From: Patescibacteria group bacterium
GTDB lineage: Bacteria > Patescibacteriota > Microgenomatia > 2-02-FULL-39-11
Length of the DNA stretch: 59,077 bases
Reading direction: 5' to 3'
NCBI GenBank assembly: GCA_023379265.1
Contig: JAMCUI010000020.1
Span: 1 to 59,077, forward strand
Of this stretch, positions 1 through 9,809 are shown piece after piece; positions within the stretch are counted from its first letter, which is position 1; each line of letters begins with the position of its first letter. Both the position numbers and the translations under genes were made by a program. The notes under the pieces are model-generated. The model searched no databases. It saw nothing but the letters and a program-made list of their open reading frames with translations, and had not been told where the DNA came from.

Positions 1-1
1 T

Positions 2-859
2 TTCCACAAGAAGGTTAAGGCAGGGAAGGATGAAATAACTGCCGGAAGCCAAAAAATAAGCGTTTTCAGCTCGGATAATCCATCCGATATACCCTGGGAA
101 AAAGAGAAGATTGATATTGTTATAGACGCAACAGGAAAATTCAGGACAAGCCATGAGCTTGAAGGGCATTTGAAAGGGAGCGTAAAATATGCAGTTTTGT
201 CTGCTCCAGCAAAAGATGATACTAAGACACTAGTCATGGGCGTAAACCAGCAATTGTTTAATCCTACGACAGATAAAGTAATTTCCAATTCGTCTTGCAC
301 GACAAACTGCCTTTCAAATACGCTGAAAGTCATTGACGACAATTTTGCCGTAACTAGGGGTTTTATGACTACTGTCCACGCTATCACTGATTCGCAAAAT
401 CTTCTGGATAATTCCCACAAAAAAGAAGTAAGGCTGAGAAGATCAGCATTTGCATCGATGATACCCGCTTCCACAGGCTCAGCCAAAGATATTGGTAAAC
501 TTTTCCCTAGTCTGAAAGGTAAAATTATATGCCAAGCCATAAGATTACCACTTCTTACGGTCTCAATCATAAACCTGACTGTCCAGACAGAAAAGTCTTG
601 CGATATAGAGATGGTAAACAAAGCCTTTAGAGAAGCTTCCCAGAACGATTTGAAGGGGGTAGTTGAAGTTGCCGAAGAAGAATTGGTGTCAAGGGATTTT
701 ACAGGCAACAGCCATTCAGCCATAATTGACCCTTTTTTGACCAAAGTAAATGGAGGAAACCTGGTAAACGTATATGCCTGGTATGACAATGAATGGGGCT
801 ACACTACCCGATTAGTTGATATGGTGACATATGTCGGAAGAAAGGCCGGAATTATTTAG
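2..859 (+). CDS. gapA: Glyceraldehyde-3-phosphate dehydrogenase, 5'-truncated by the window edge
   Basis: Cytosolic glycolytic enzyme converting glyceraldehyde 3-phosphate to 1,3-bisphosphoglycerate with NAD(P)+. The frame is open from base 2, so the gene enters from the left; an internal Met at base 170 is not the start. The visible part holds the end of the Rossmann region (IDATGKF), the catalytic cysteine motif SNSSCTTNC, TTVHAIT, the substrate-site segment PASTGSAKDIGK and the C-terminal AWYDNEWGY motif. The usual RVPTPNVSV stretch is changed to RLPLLTVSI, a divergence without obvious loss of function. pgk follows after six bases, so the two consecutive glycolytic steps are almost certainly co-transcribed. 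Confidence 0.96.
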   Translation, partial: FHKKVKAGKDEITAGSQKISVFSSDNPSDIPWEKEKIDIVIDATGKFRTSHELEGHLKGSVKYAVLSAPAKDDTKTLVMGVNQQLFNPTTDKVISNSSCTTNCLSNTLKVIDDNFAVTRGFMTTVHAITDSQNLLDNSHKKEVRLRRSAFASMIPASTGSAKDIGKLFPSLKGKIICQAIRLPLLTVSIINLTVQTEKSCDIEMVNKAFREASQNDLKGVVEVAEEELVSRDFTGNSHSAIIDPFLTKVNGGNLVNVYAWYDNEWGYTTRLVDMVTYVGRKAGII

Positions 860-865
860 GAATAT

Positions 866-2044
866 ATGAGAAAAAAGACAGTCAGAGATATACCGCATCT
901 TGAAGGTAAAAGGGTCTTTATGACCGTGGATTTTAATATTTCCCTTGAAGACGGCAAGATCGCCAATGATACAAGAATTGTAGAAACTATCCCTACCATT
1001 AAATATCTTTTGGAACATAAGGCAAAAATTATTTTGGCATCTCATCTTGGCAGACCTCACGGTCCAGACCCTCACTTATCCCTTAGACCGGTAGCTAAAA
1101 GACTTCAGGATTTGACAGGGAAAAAAGTCCACCTTATAGACAGGTTCTGGGAAGAATCTTCACTACCGCGCATCCAAAAGATCAACTCCAACGATCTGAC
1201 CCTTCTTGAGAATATTAGGTTCTTTAAGGGTGAAGAGGATAATGATAAAGAGTTTGCCAAGCATCTTTCCAAAATGGCTGATTATTTTGTCAACGATGCT
1301 TTTGGCACATCTCACAGGGTACATGCTTCAATAGTGGGTATCACCCAATACCTGCCCTCCTATGCCGGTTTTCTGATGGATAAAGAAATCTGTAAGATTT
1401 CAAAAGCGCTTGACAACCCAAAAAGGCCATTTCTCCTCCTTATAGGCGGCGCCAAAACACCAGAGAAAATTTCCGTTATCGAAAAACTTCTTGACAAAGC
1501 CGATACTGTAGCTCTTGGTGGAGCAATTGCCAATACATTTTTGGCGGCATGGGGATTTGGCATGGGCAGATCCCTTGTAGACTATGAGATGGTGGAAATG
1601 GCTAGGGTAGTATTTTGGAAAACAACCCATAAACATTCTGCCCTCATTTTGCCTGCAGACGTAGTCGTATCAGACAATGAAAGGAAAAAGAGACCGATGG
1701 TCGTGGAATACAATAAGGTACCGCATAATGTTGTCATTTACGACATTGGCCCTAAAGCGCAAAAATATTACCAGAAACTGATAAATCAGGCAAAAACCAT
1801 TATATGGAACGGTCCCATGGGACTCTATGAGGACCCCAGGTTTATGAAAGGGACCGATTTGGTTTTACAGACAATTAGCCGCAGCAAAGCTTTTTCCATA
1901 GTGGGAGGAGGAGACACGCTCACTAGTATTAAAAACCGTAAATACCTCAAAGGCATATCCCACATATCTTCAGGGGGGAGTGCCATGTTGGCTTTTCTGG
2001 AAAAAGGAACATTACCTGGAATAGAAGTGCTGAAAGATGCTTGA
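866..2044 (+). CDS. pgk: Phosphoglycerate kinase
   Basis: Transfers phosphate from 1,3-bisphosphoglycerate to ADP, producing ATP. At 392 residues the length is normal. The N-terminal 3PG-binding segment reads TVDFNISLEDGKI (usually RVDFNVPL). The ASHLGRP loop, FVNDAFGTSHR and the hinge GGAKTPEKI follow, and the nucleotide domain ends with the SIVGGGDT motif. The ATG follows the gapA stop by six bases, indicating an operon. The gene ends convergently with lexA, with only 18 bases between the stops. Confidence 0.97.
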   Translation: MRKKTVRDIPHLEGKRVFMTVDFNISLEDGKIANDTRIVETIPTIKYLLEHKAKIILASHLGRPHGPDPHLSLRPVAKRLQDLTGKKVHLIDRFWEESSLPRIQKINSNDLTLLENIRFFKGEEDNDKEFAKHLSKMADYFVNDAFGTSHRVHASIVGITQYLPSYAGFLMDKEICKISKALDNPKRPFLLLIGGAKTPEKISVIEKLLDKADTVALGGAIANTFLAAWGFGMGRSLVDYEMVEMARVVFWKTTHKHSALILPADVVVSDNERKKRPMVVEYNKVPHNVVIYDIGPKAQKYYQKLINQAKTIIWNGPMGLYEDPRFMKGTDLVLQTISRSKAFSIVGGGDTLTSIKNRKYLKGISHISSGGSAMLAFLEKGTLPGIEVLKDA

Positions 2045-2062
2045 AATTTAGCTTTGAATGCA

Positions 2063-2686
2063 TCAGGAATATTTTCTATAGACAGCTATCACTCTTCCCT
2101 GAATCTTGACGTGAGTAGTGAAAATGGGAGACATTGTGGAATTTGCCGGTTCCAGTCTTATCCTGTCTTTTTCAAACTTGATTCTTTTCAAAGTTGCCAG
2201 ACCGTTTGGCAAAACCGCAACTACTATATCACCGCTTTGGGCCTCCTGTTGATGCTGAACTACAACAAAATCCCCATCAAGTATGCCTTCCTCAATCATA
2301 GAGCTTCCTTTTACCTGTAATATATAGCCTGGTTTTTTTCCATTTAGCATATTGGCCGGTACCGGCATATAAAAATTGGGGTCGGTATGCGGTTCAAGAG
2401 GAGCCCCTGCGGCGATGTATCCCAATACAGGAAGTTCCACCGCTGTTTCGTTTTCATTCGCGTGGACCTTATTCTCAACAAGTTCTATTCCCCTTTCAAA
2501 ACCGGCAGTCTTTTTTATATACCCTTTTTGGACAAGCCTCTCCAAATGCTCGTGTACTGTAGATACCGCACTAACTCCCATACTCTCTGCTATCTCTATA
2601 AGGGTCGGTGCATAGCCGTGCCTTTGTATATATTGTGTAATAAATTCTAGTACTTGCCTTTCTTTGCTATATAGTACGGGTGCCAT
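2063..2686 (-). CDS. lexA: LexA SOS repressor with self-cleaving protease domain
   Basis: Represses DNA-damage genes and is inactivated by RecA-stimulated self-cleavage. It has 207 residues, typical of the family. An N-terminal winged helix (about 1-65, with YAPTLIEIAESMGVSAVSTV as recognition region) is followed by a peptidase S24 domain. The scissile Ala93-Gly94 bond lies in YIAAGAPLEP. The nucleophile is Ser129 (GSSM) and the general base Lys167 (ATLKRI); all catalytic elements are present. It is divergent from uvrB, so the shared 234-bp intergenic region is the expected place for its operators. It is likely autoregulated and likely controls uvrBAC (inference). Confidence 0.95.
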   Translation of the reverse strand: MAPVLYSKERQVLEFITQYIQRHGYAPTLIEIAESMGVSAVSTVHEHLERLVQKGYIKKTAGFERGIELVENKVHANENETAVELPVLGYIAAGAPLEPHTDPNFYMPVPANMLNGKKPGYILQVKGSSMIEEGILDGDFVVVQHQQEAQSGDIVVAVLPNGLATLKRIKFEKDRIRLEPANSTMSPIFTTHVKIQGRVIAVYRKYS

Positions 2687-2703
2687 AATGATTTATGATA
2701 AAT

Positions 2704-2791
2704 AACCGAATTTTGATGTCTTGAAAATAATTATATAAGCCTGATATACTTAAAATAATCCAAAAAAAACCGAATGTCAATACATCGAAAC
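2704..2791. promoter_or_regulatory. Pair of imperfect direct repeats in the lexA-uvrB intergenic region; candidate LexA operators
   Basis: Two 24-bp segments, 2704-2727 and 2768-2791, share AACCGAAT at the left end, GAAA at the right end and scattered matches between, 64 bp apart. The first overlaps the -35 region of the uvrB promoter; the second lies about 130 bp before the coding start. Placement fits SOS operators, but the motif is not the Gram-positive CGAAC-N4-GTTCG box, so the assignment is inference. Confidence 0.4.
2721..2750 (+). promoter_or_regulatory. Probable uvrBAC promoter
   Basis: TTGAAA at 2721-2726, an 18-bp spacer and TATACT at 2745-2750 form a good sigma-70-type promoter reading toward uvrB. 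The -35 hexamer lies inside the first of the two direct repeats, so a bound repressor would block polymerase. Confidence 0.5.
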
Positions 2792-2843
2792 TGTGTTAAA
2801 ATATGTCACTATTGAAAATAGAACCATAAGCAGTTTGAAAGAT

Positions 2844-2968
2844 TTACTATGGAATTTAAGCTGCATTCGTCATTCAGACCGACAGGGGACCAACCAGCAC
2901 GTTAGTTTTACTAAATTACTATGGAATTTAAGCTGCATTCGTCATTCAGACCGACAGGGGACCAACCA
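2844..2968 (+). repeat. Tandem duplication of the uvrB start (53 bp x 2, 72-bp offset)
   Basis: Bases 2844-2896 and 2916-2968 are identical over 53 bp and cover the last bases before the ATG and the first 16 codons of uvrB. The upstream copy opens with ATG at 2849 but reaches a TAG after 18 codons, so it can only make a short peptide. The 19-bp spacer resembles the sequence before the first copy, as expected if a 72-bp unit including upstream DNA was duplicated. A read-assembly artefact must be excluded. Confidence 0.9.
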
Positions 2969-5038
2969 AGTGCCATTGAAAAACTTACCAAAGGAATTGG
3001 TTCCGGTTTGAAAAATCAGGTACTTCTCGGAGTCACGGGAAGCGGGAAAACGTACACCATGGCAAATATCATAAAGCGCCTCCAAAGGCCCGCCCTTATT
3101 ATTTCTCATAATAAGACCCTTGCGGCCCAGCTCTATCAGGAATTCCGTGATTTTTTCCCTGAGAATGCAGTCAGCTACTTTGTTTCCTATTACGACTTTT
3201 ATCAGCCGGAGGCGTATATTCCCCAATCCGATACTTATATCGAGAAGGAGACTGAGATAAACGAGGAAATAGACAAGCTTCGTCTTGCTGCTACAACCAA
3301 CCTTCTTACCCGCCGTGATACCATAATAGTAGCCTCGGTTTCATGTATCTACAATATTGGATCTCCGGCTCAGTACCGCAATTTTGTGCTGAAACTCGCT
3401 GTCGGCATGAAAATAGACAGAAAATCACTTTATGACAATCTGGTTGATTTGCAATATGAGAAATCAAATTTTGATTTCAAAAGGGGAACTTTTCGTACAC
3501 GAGGCGATAATATCGATATCTATCCTGCCTATGAGGATACTGCAGTCAGGATAACTGCCAGCGGTGACATAATAGACACTATTTCCGTAATTGACGCGTT
3601 AAACGGAAAAATGATTTCCTCAAAAAAGGAGGAATTTATCTATCCCGCCAAACATTACATCACTGACACACATAAGTATACTGATATATTTGCACAAATC
3701 CGTGACGAGCTAGACAAAAGAGTCAATGAGCTTAAAAAGCACAATAAAATTATAGAAGCCTATAGACTGGCCAAAAGAGTAAATTTCGACCTGGAGATGA
3801 TAAATGAGGTCGGCTATATAAACGGTATTGAAAATTATTCCCGTTATTTTGACGGTAGGAAAGCCGGAGATCCGCCATACAGCCTTCTTGACTACTTCAG
3901 TGAACCATACGGAAAAGATTGGCTGCTGTTTATTGATGAGTCACATATGACGCTTCCCCAGATAAGGGGTATGTATAACGGAGACCGGTCCAGGAAACAG
4001 ACACTTATTGACTTTGGTTTCAGGTTGCCGTCAGCACTTGACAACAGGCCTCTTACTTATGAGGAGTTCTACAGGAGAATAAGCCAAGCCGTATATGTAT
4101 CGGCTACCCCGAATGAATATGAGCTATCCCTGGCAAGAGAGGATGCAAAAAGTCACAACTTTACTCCTCAGGAAGGCATCACAGAACAACTTATAAGGCC
4201 TACTGGTATTTGTGACCCGCAAATTATTATCCGCCCCACAAATGGCCAAATAAAAGATTTGGTCAAAGAGATCCTTTCGCGTAAACAAAGGAAAGAAAGG
4301 GTTCTTGTAACCACATTGACCAAGAGGATGGCGGAGGATTTGTCTTCTTACCTGCAGGATAAGTCATACATCGATAAATTATTGGGAGGCTCAATTTCTT
4401 CAAATCTTCTTCCAAATGTACATTATCTTCATTCTGATATACAGACTTTAGAAAGAAGCGACATACTCGATGAGCTCAGGAGTGGAAAATATGACGTACT
4501 TGTCGGTATAAATCTGCTCCGCGAGGGTCTGGATTTGCCTGAAGTATCTCTTGTAGCCATACTAGATGCAGACAAAGAAGGCTTTTTACGCAGTGATACG
4601 TCACTTGTCCAGACTATGGGTAGAGCCGCCAGACACATTGCGGGAACTGTTATCATGTATGCCGACAATAAAACAGGTTCCATGGCAAGGGCAATCTCAG
4701 AAATTGACAGGAGGAGGCAGGTTCAATTTGATTACAATAAGAGGTATAATATAACACCCCGTAATGTAGAAAAACCCATTAGGGAAAAACTTATTGAGAA
4801 GGAAGAGCTTGACGAAACTCTGGAACTTGTGAGATCACTTGATAGCCGGAAAAGGATGCAATACAGGGAGCTTATGAACATGGATTTTGATGATTTGACT
4901 CCACGTGATCGCACAAAGCTTATTAGGAAAATGGAAACGGAAATGAAACAGGCGGCAGGCGAACTGAATTTTGAATTGGCAGCAGAGATCCGCGATAAAA
5001 TCAAAGAATACAAATATGATTCAAAAGACTCAGGATAA
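2921..5038 (+). CDS. uvrB: UvrABC excinuclease subunit B
   Basis: DNA-damage verification helicase of nucleotide excision repair; loaded by UvrA and bound by UvrC. It has 705 residues, the family norm. Walker A is GVTGSGKT (37-44). The beta-hairpin region with [13 protein letters not shown] inserts into DNA. The helicase DESH box lies in [11 protein letters not shown], motif VI in QTMGRAARH, and a C-terminal UVR domain (about 670-705) contacts UvrC. The start is the second of two duplicated ATGs (2921); the first copy at 2849 is closed by a stop. The end overlaps uvrA by 23 bases, indicating translational coupling. Confidence 0.97.
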   Translation: MEFKLHSSFRPTGDQPSAIEKLTKGIGSGLKNQVLLGVTGSGKTYTMANIIKRLQRPALIISHNKTLAAQLYQEFRDFFPENAVSYFVSYYDFYQPEAYIPQSDTYIEKETEINEEIDKLRLAATTNLLTRRDTIIVASVSCIYNIGSPAQYRNFVLKLAVGMKIDRKSLYDNLVDLQYEKSNFDFKRGTFRTRGDNIDIYPAYEDTAVRITASGDIIDTISVIDALNGKMISSKKEEFIYPAKHYITDTHKYTDIFAQIRDELDKRVNELKKHNKIIEAYRLAKRVNFDLEMINEVGYINGIENYSRYFDGRKAGDPPYSLLDYFSEPYGKDWLLFIDESHMTLPQIRGMYNGDRSRKQTLIDFGFRLPSALDNRPLTYEEFYRRISQAVYVSATPNEYELSLAREDAKSHNFTPQEGITEQLIRPTGICDPQIIIRPTNGQIKDLVKEILSRKQRKERVLVTTLTKRMAEDLSSYLQDKSYIDKLLGGSISSNLLPNVHYLHSDIQTLERSDILDELRSGKYDVLVGINLLREGLDLPEVSLVAILDADKEGFLRSDTSLVQTMGRAARHIAGTVIMYADNKTGSMARAISEIDRRRQVQFDYNKRYNITPRNVEKPIREKLIEKEELDETLELVRSLDSRKRMQYRELMNMDFDDLTPRDRTKLIRKMETEMKQAAGELNFELAAEIRDKIKEYKYDSKDSG

Positions 5039-7946
5039 AATTATTATTAGAGGAGCACGTGAACACAACCTTAAAAATATCAGTCTGGAACTTCCCAAAT
5101 ACAAACTGATTGTTTTTACTGGAGTATCCGGTAGCGGAAAATCCTCACTTGCTTTTGATACAATTTATGCTGAAGGACAAAGAAGATATGTGGAAAGTCT
5201 GTCTTCTTATGCCAGGCAGTTCTTGGGCGTAATGGATAAACCGGATGTGGATGCCATAGACGGTTTGTCACCAGCCATTTCCATAGACCAGAAATCCACT
5301 TCCCATAACCCCAGGTCTACAGTGGGGACGGTTACGGAAATTTATGATTATCTTAGGCTACTTTTTGCAAGAGTAGGCCGTCCACACTGTCCAAACTGCG
5401 GCAGGGAAATAGTACGGCAAACATCAGACCAAATAGTTGAAAAATTATTTCAGATTTCAGAAAATAGTGGAAAATTGGGAAAGAGGCCTGAGCGTTTTCT
5501 TATACTTTCTCCAGTAGTTAGGGATAGAAAAGGGGAATTTTCCCATCTTTTAGACAATCTCAAATCTAAAGGTTTTACAAAAGTACGTATAGATGGAACT
5601 ATCTTCTCCCTTGACGAAGACCTAGTTCTTATTAAAACAAACAAACATTCCATAGATGTTGTAGTTGATAGAATAACTTTTGATAAAAATAAATTAAAGA
5701 ATAAGGAAGATAAGCAAAGTTTGCGTTCAAGACTTATTGAATCCACTGAGACGGCTACATCACTTTCTGAAGGATTAGTCATATATTCGGCTGTCAATGA
5801 TGCAGACTTCACATTTCCCGACAAGCCCAAAAAACTTTCAGACCAGCTTTATTCCGAAAAGTTTTCCTGTCCGGTATGCAATATCTCCCTGCCTGAAATT
5901 GAACCGCGTATCTTCTCGTTTAATTCTCCCCACGGCGCTTGTCCTAAATGTAGCGGACTGGGTAATCTACTCAGGATTGACCCGAAACTGGTCATAAACC
6001 CCAATCTTTCCATAAGCGAAGGGGGAATCTTACCCTTTGCCAGAATGATCTTGGGCGATACCTGGTTTGGCAGAATTTTGACTACTGTGGCCCAAAAAAT
6101 AGGCATTAAAATAGATCGGCCACTAAAGGAAGCCACAGACAAAAAACTGGAACTGCTTCTTTTTGGCACTGGAGAAGAAATACATGAAATCCAGGGAGAA
6201 AACCGGTACGGTCGGGAAGTGACCATATATGAAGAATTTGCAGGAGTGGTGCCGGAATTGGAAAAGAGATTCTCATCTACTGAATCAGAGTATGTCAGAA
6301 ATGAAATCGGAAAATACCTCAGGGAAGAGATTTGCCCACTTTGTGCCGGGAAAAGACTGAAAAAGGAAGCCTTATCGGTGACAATAGACGAAAAATCAAT
6401 TGTTGACGTTACAACCCTCTCCATAAAGCAGATGAGTGACTGGATACACAAAATTCAGCTTTCGTTGTCCAACCGGGAGAAAACAATAGGTTCTCTCATA
6501 ATAAAGGAAATACAAAACAGGTTATCTTTTCTCATTTCTGTCGGGTTGGACTACCTGACTCTTGAACGAAGCGCCAATACGCTTGCAGGCGGTGAAGCGC
6601 AAAGGATAAGGCTTGCCTCTCAGATCGGCTCAGGGCTTTCCGGAGTGCTTTATGTTTTGGATGAACCGTCCATAGGGCTCCATCCCCGCGATAATTTTCG
6701 TCTTATCACCACGCTTAAAAAATTGAGAGATTTGGGAAATACCGTCATCGTAGTCGAACACGATAGGGAAATGATGCACAATGCAGACCTTATAGTGGAT
6801 TTTGGCCCGGCAGCCGGTAAGCATGGCGGCAACGTAATCGCCAGCGGGACAACCGAACAGATAATAAAGGACAAAAATTCACTGACAGGACTATATTTAT
6901 CCGGCAAAAGGAAAATTGTCCAATCTTCAAGTGAAAACGGCAATATTGTCAGTGCAAAACATCTTACAATAAGAAAATGCCAGGAAAACAACCTGAAAGA
7001 TATAGACGTCACTTTTCCCTTAGGCAAACTGATATGCATCACTGGGGTTTCAGGAAGCGGGAAATCGACTCTTATAGTTGATACACTTTATCATGCTTTA
7101 GCAAGCCGGTTCAATCCTTATCACAAGGAAAAAGGAGGCCTTTATTATTCACTGGAAGGTGAGAATCAGCTAAAAAGAGTCATCCTTATTGATCAATCAC
7201 CCATCGGCAGGACTCCGCGCAGCAATCCCGCTACTTATACAGGCGCTTTTACGTTTATTAGGGATCTTTTTTCCCAGACTCCGGATGCCAAGGCGCGCGG
7301 TTTTAAGGCAGGAAGGTTTTCCTTTAATGTCAAAGGCGGCAGGTGTGAGGCATGTGAGGGTGAAGGCCAAACAAAAATAGAAATGCAGTTTCTACCAGAT
7401 GTCTATGTCAGTTGTGAAGTTTGCCGCGGTACGCGCTTTAACTCGGAGACTCTTGAAGTTCTTTTTAAGAATAAGAGCATATCTGACGTGTTAAACATGA
7501 CAGTTGAAGAAGCTGCAAACTTTTTTGCCAATATACCGGGCCTATCGGGAAAACTTGAGACACTAAAGGATGTAGGTTTGTCCTATATACAGCTTGGTCA
7601 ACCCGCACCCCAACTTTCAGGTGGGGAGGCGCAAAGAGTCAAACTGGCAACAGAGCTGTCCAAAAAAGGCTCAAACGACATATTATACATATTGGATGAA
7701 CCCACCACAGGCCTGCACTTTGCGGACCTGGAAAAACTTCTTTATGTGCTGCGTCAACTTGTGAAAATGGGCAACACCGTGATTGTCATAGAACACAATC
7801 TCGATATTATAAAAAATGCTGATTGGATAATAGATCTGGGGCCGGAAGGAGGAGAAGCTGGAGGAAAGGTTATTGGTACTGGATCAGTAAAAGATATTAT
7901 AAATAATCCGGCTTCATATACGGGAAAATCCCTTCAGCATGAATAA
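5016..7946 (+). CDS. uvrA: UvrABC excinuclease subunit A
   Basis: Damage-sensing dimeric ABC ATPase that delivers UvrB to lesions. It has 976 residues from the ATG at 5016, chosen because [21 protein letters not shown] matches the family start. Two ABC modules are visible. First: Walker [10 protein letters not shown], zinc module 1 (CPNCGRE and CPVC/CPKC pairs), signature LAGGEAQRI and Walker [10 protein letters not shown]. Second: GVSGSGKST, the zinc-finger insertion [11 protein letters not shown]...CEVCRGTRF, signature [10 protein letters not shown] and [12 protein letters not shown]. It overlaps uvrB by 23 and uvrC by 8 bases, so the three subunits are one operon. Confidence 0.97.
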   Translation: MIQKTQDKIIIRGAREHNLKNISLELPKYKLIVFTGVSGSGKSSLAFDTIYAEGQRRYVESLSSYARQFLGVMDKPDVDAIDGLSPAISIDQKSTSHNPRSTVGTVTEIYDYLRLLFARVGRPHCPNCGREIVRQTSDQIVEKLFQISENSGKLGKRPERFLILSPVVRDRKGEFSHLLDNLKSKGFTKVRIDGTIFSLDEDLVLIKTNKHSIDVVVDRITFDKNKLKNKEDKQSLRSRLIESTETATSLSEGLVIYSAVNDADFTFPDKPKKLSDQLYSEKFSCPVCNISLPEIEPRIFSFNSPHGACPKCSGLGNLLRIDPKLVINPNLSISEGGILPFARMILGDTWFGRILTTVAQKIGIKIDRPLKEATDKKLELLLFGTGEEIHEIQGENRYGREVTIYEEFAGVVPELEKRFSSTESEYVRNEIGKYLREEICPLCAGKRLKKEALSVTIDEKSIVDVTTLSIKQMSDWIHKIQLSLSNREKTIGSLIIKEIQNRLSFLISVGLDYLTLERSANTLAGGEAQRIRLASQIGSGLSGVLYVLDEPSIGLHPRDNFRLITTLKKLRDLGNTVIVVEHDREMMHNADLIVDFGPAAGKHGGNVIASGTTEQIIKDKNSLTGLYLSGKRKIVQSSSENGNIVSAKHLTIRKCQENNLKDIDVTFPLGKLICITGVSGSGKSTLIVDTLYHALASRFNPYHKEKGGLYYSLEGENQLKRVILIDQSPIGRTPRSNPATYTGAFTFIRDLFSQTPDAKARGFKAGRFSFNVKGGRCEACEGEGQTKIEMQFLPDVYVSCEVCRGTRFNSETLEVLFKNKSISDVLNMTVEEAANFFANIPGLSGKLETLKDVGLSYIQLGQPAPQLSGGEAQRVKLATELSKKGSNDILYILDEPTTGLHFADLEKLLYVLRQLVKMGNTVIVIEHNLDIIKNADWIIDLGPEGGEAGGKVIGTGSVKDIINNPASYTGKSLQHE

Positions 7947-9324
7947 AAATAATACCGGGAACGCTCAGACCTCTCCACCTCATATAAAGGAATTATCCTA
8001 TATCACAGTAAAAGCCGTTTCTTTTATCCCGAAAAATATAAACAAACTGCCGGAAATACCCGGTGTCTACCGGTATTTGGATACCAATGGTGGAATAATT
8101 TATATCGGTAAGGCTATAAATTTGAAAAGAAGGGTCTCTTCTTATTTCCAGAAGCAAACCAAAGACGCCAAAACGGAAAATCTGGTCAGGAACATACATA
8201 AAATAGAGATTATTCCCGTCAGGTATGAATTTGAGGCTCTTCTTCTTGAGGCAAATCTCATCAGAATTTATAAACCGAAATACAACGTCATCTGGAAGGA
8301 TGACAAACACTATATCTATATCCAGATCACAATGGAAGAGTTCCCGCGATTGATTTTGACAAGGAGAAAAGAAGACGGAAGATCTTTTTTTTCTGGTCCT
8401 TTTCCCTCATCCCGCATTGCCAGGGAAATTCTCGCAAATATCAGAAGGATCATACCATATTGCACACAGAGCCCGAACCGAAAAAGATCTTGTTTTTACA
8501 CGTATCTTGGTTTATGCAATCCATGCCCAGCTGTCATCAAAAAACTCGAACAAAAGGAGTACGCAAGACAAAAAAAAATTTACCTCCGAAACATCAGTCG
8601 TATCAAAAATCTCCTGTCGGGTGACTTTGAACCTTTATCCCGCTATTTATTGGCAAAAATGCAGCATCTCTCCAGTGAAAATAAGTTTGAAGAAGCGGCC
8701 ACGTATCGTGACAAATTAAAGCATCTCAACTATCTCTTGAATATAAATATTACCAATGAATATATGGCTGATCCCAGATATATAAGCCATGTCTTCAAAT
8801 TGGAGAAGGATGAGCTACTGTGGATACTAAAAGAACACTATCCGTCTTTGACCCGTATCGAAAGAATCGAATGTTATGACATAAGTAATACTTCAGGTAC
8901 ATTTGCCACCGGCTCAATGATATCTTTTAAGCATAATTTACCGGACAAGTCCTACTACAGACGTTTCCGCATAAGAATTCACAATAAAATAGACGATTTT
9001 GGTATGTTAAAGGAGATGCTTGAGAGGAGACTGAAACATAGGGAATGGAAGTTGCCTGATCTTATGGTTGTAGACGGCGGAAAACCACAACTTAGAATTT
9101 TTAACAAAGTCCTAGCAAATTTTACTCTCAATGTCCCTGCGATCGGGTTAGCCAAGCAAAATGAGGAAATCGTCGTCTGCGCAAACGGCAATTATTTTAA
9201 GGTTATTCTGCCCAGACGGTCAAATGCCCTGCACCTGGTCCAAAGAGTCAGGGATGAAGCTCACAGGTTTGCGCACAAATACCACGAACTTTTGCGACTT
9301 AAAAACATGGTATCAAACGAATAA
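7939..9324 (+). CDS. uvrC: UvrABC excinuclease subunit C, short form lacking the C-terminal HhH region
   Basis: Makes the dual incisions in nucleotide excision repair. The GIY-YIG 3'-nuclease is visible near residues 40-60 (GVYRYLDTNGGIIYIGKA). A UVR domain follows (about 240-275, SENKFEEAATYRDKL), then the RNase-H-like 5'-nuclease (IECYDISN, LMVVDGGKPQL, RDEAHRFAHKYH). The protein stops at 461 residues right after that domain, whereas E. coli UvrC has about 610 and ends with a tandem helix-hairpin-helix. The stop is clean and no HhH code follows, so this is a genuine short version. It overlaps uvrA by 8 bases. Confidence 0.94.
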   Translation: MNKNNTGNAQTSPPHIKELSYITVKAVSFIPKNINKLPEIPGVYRYLDTNGGIIYIGKAINLKRRVSSYFQKQTKDAKTENLVRNIHKIEIIPVRYEFEALLLEANLIRIYKPKYNVIWKDDKHYIYIQITMEEFPRLILTRRKEDGRSFFSGPFPSSRIAREILANIRRIIPYCTQSPNRKRSCFYTYLGLCNPCPAVIKKLEQKEYARQKKIYLRNISRIKNLLSGDFEPLSRYLLAKMQHLSSENKFEEAATYRDKLKHLNYLLNINITNEYMADPRYISHVFKLEKDELLWILKEHYPSLTRIERIECYDISNTSGTFATGSMISFKHNLPDKSYYRRFRIRIHNKIDDFGMLKEMLERRLKHREWKLPDLMVVDGGKPQLRIFNKVLANFTLNVPAIGLAKQNEEIVVCANGNYFKVILPRRSNALHLVQRVRDEAHRFAHKYHELLRLKNMVSNE

Positions 9325-9382
9325 ATTGCATTGAAAAAGAAGAAATGTTACTCTGAATAAACTGCAAAATAAGACGGTTGAT

Positions 9383-9784
9383 ATGAAATTTATATTAAGA
9401 AAGTATTTTACTATCACTCTCTCAGTTTTTAGCCTTACTCAGATAATCTATTCTATTTCAATTTCGGGAGGCTGGAAAAGTTTTCTTTATTCCTGCCTTA
9501 TACTCACGATACTTGTCTATATAGGAAAACCGGTTGCCAACCTTATCATGTTACCAATCAATATTTTGACTTTGAACCTTTTTTCATGGATAATAAACAT
9601 CCTGATATTTTATATCTGGACTCTATTAGAAACAAATGTTCGGATATCATCATTTCAATCATCAGGATTTTTAGTCGGTCCGTTGCGGATTTCCGCCTTT
9701 GGGTTGGCAAACTGGCAGGTGATAATTGTGGGAGGGATACTTCTGACATTTCTTACCCAATTTTTCAATTGGATTATGAAATAA
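9383..9784 (+). CDS. Small integral membrane protein, phage-holin-4-like family
   Basis: A 133-residue protein with about four hydrophobic segments (near 8-25, 33-50, 55-80 and 105-130) and the motif GKPVANLIMLPINILTLNLF. That motif resembles the YvlD / phage holin family 4 superfamily of small bacterial membrane proteins, whose role is unclear. No phage genes are nearby, so a chromosomal membrane role is more likely than lysis. It lies downstream of uvrC and 25 bases before yvcK. Confidence 0.6.
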   Translation: MKFILRKYFTITLSVFSLTQIIYSISISGGWKSFLYSCLILTILVYIGKPVANLIMLPINILTLNLFSWIINILIFYIWTLLETNVRISSFQSSGFLVGPLRISAFGLANWQVIIVGGILLTFLTQFFNWIMK

Positions 9785-9809
9785 ACTGTAGTTGTTCTGT
9801 TTCATACAC

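Noticed and set aside
2793-3011. 72-residue ORF upstream of uvrB
   Set aside because: It is only a frame through the duplicated uvrB start.
9383-9784. Phage lysis holin
   Set aside because: No endolysin or phage genes nearby; chromosomal YvlD-like family fits better.
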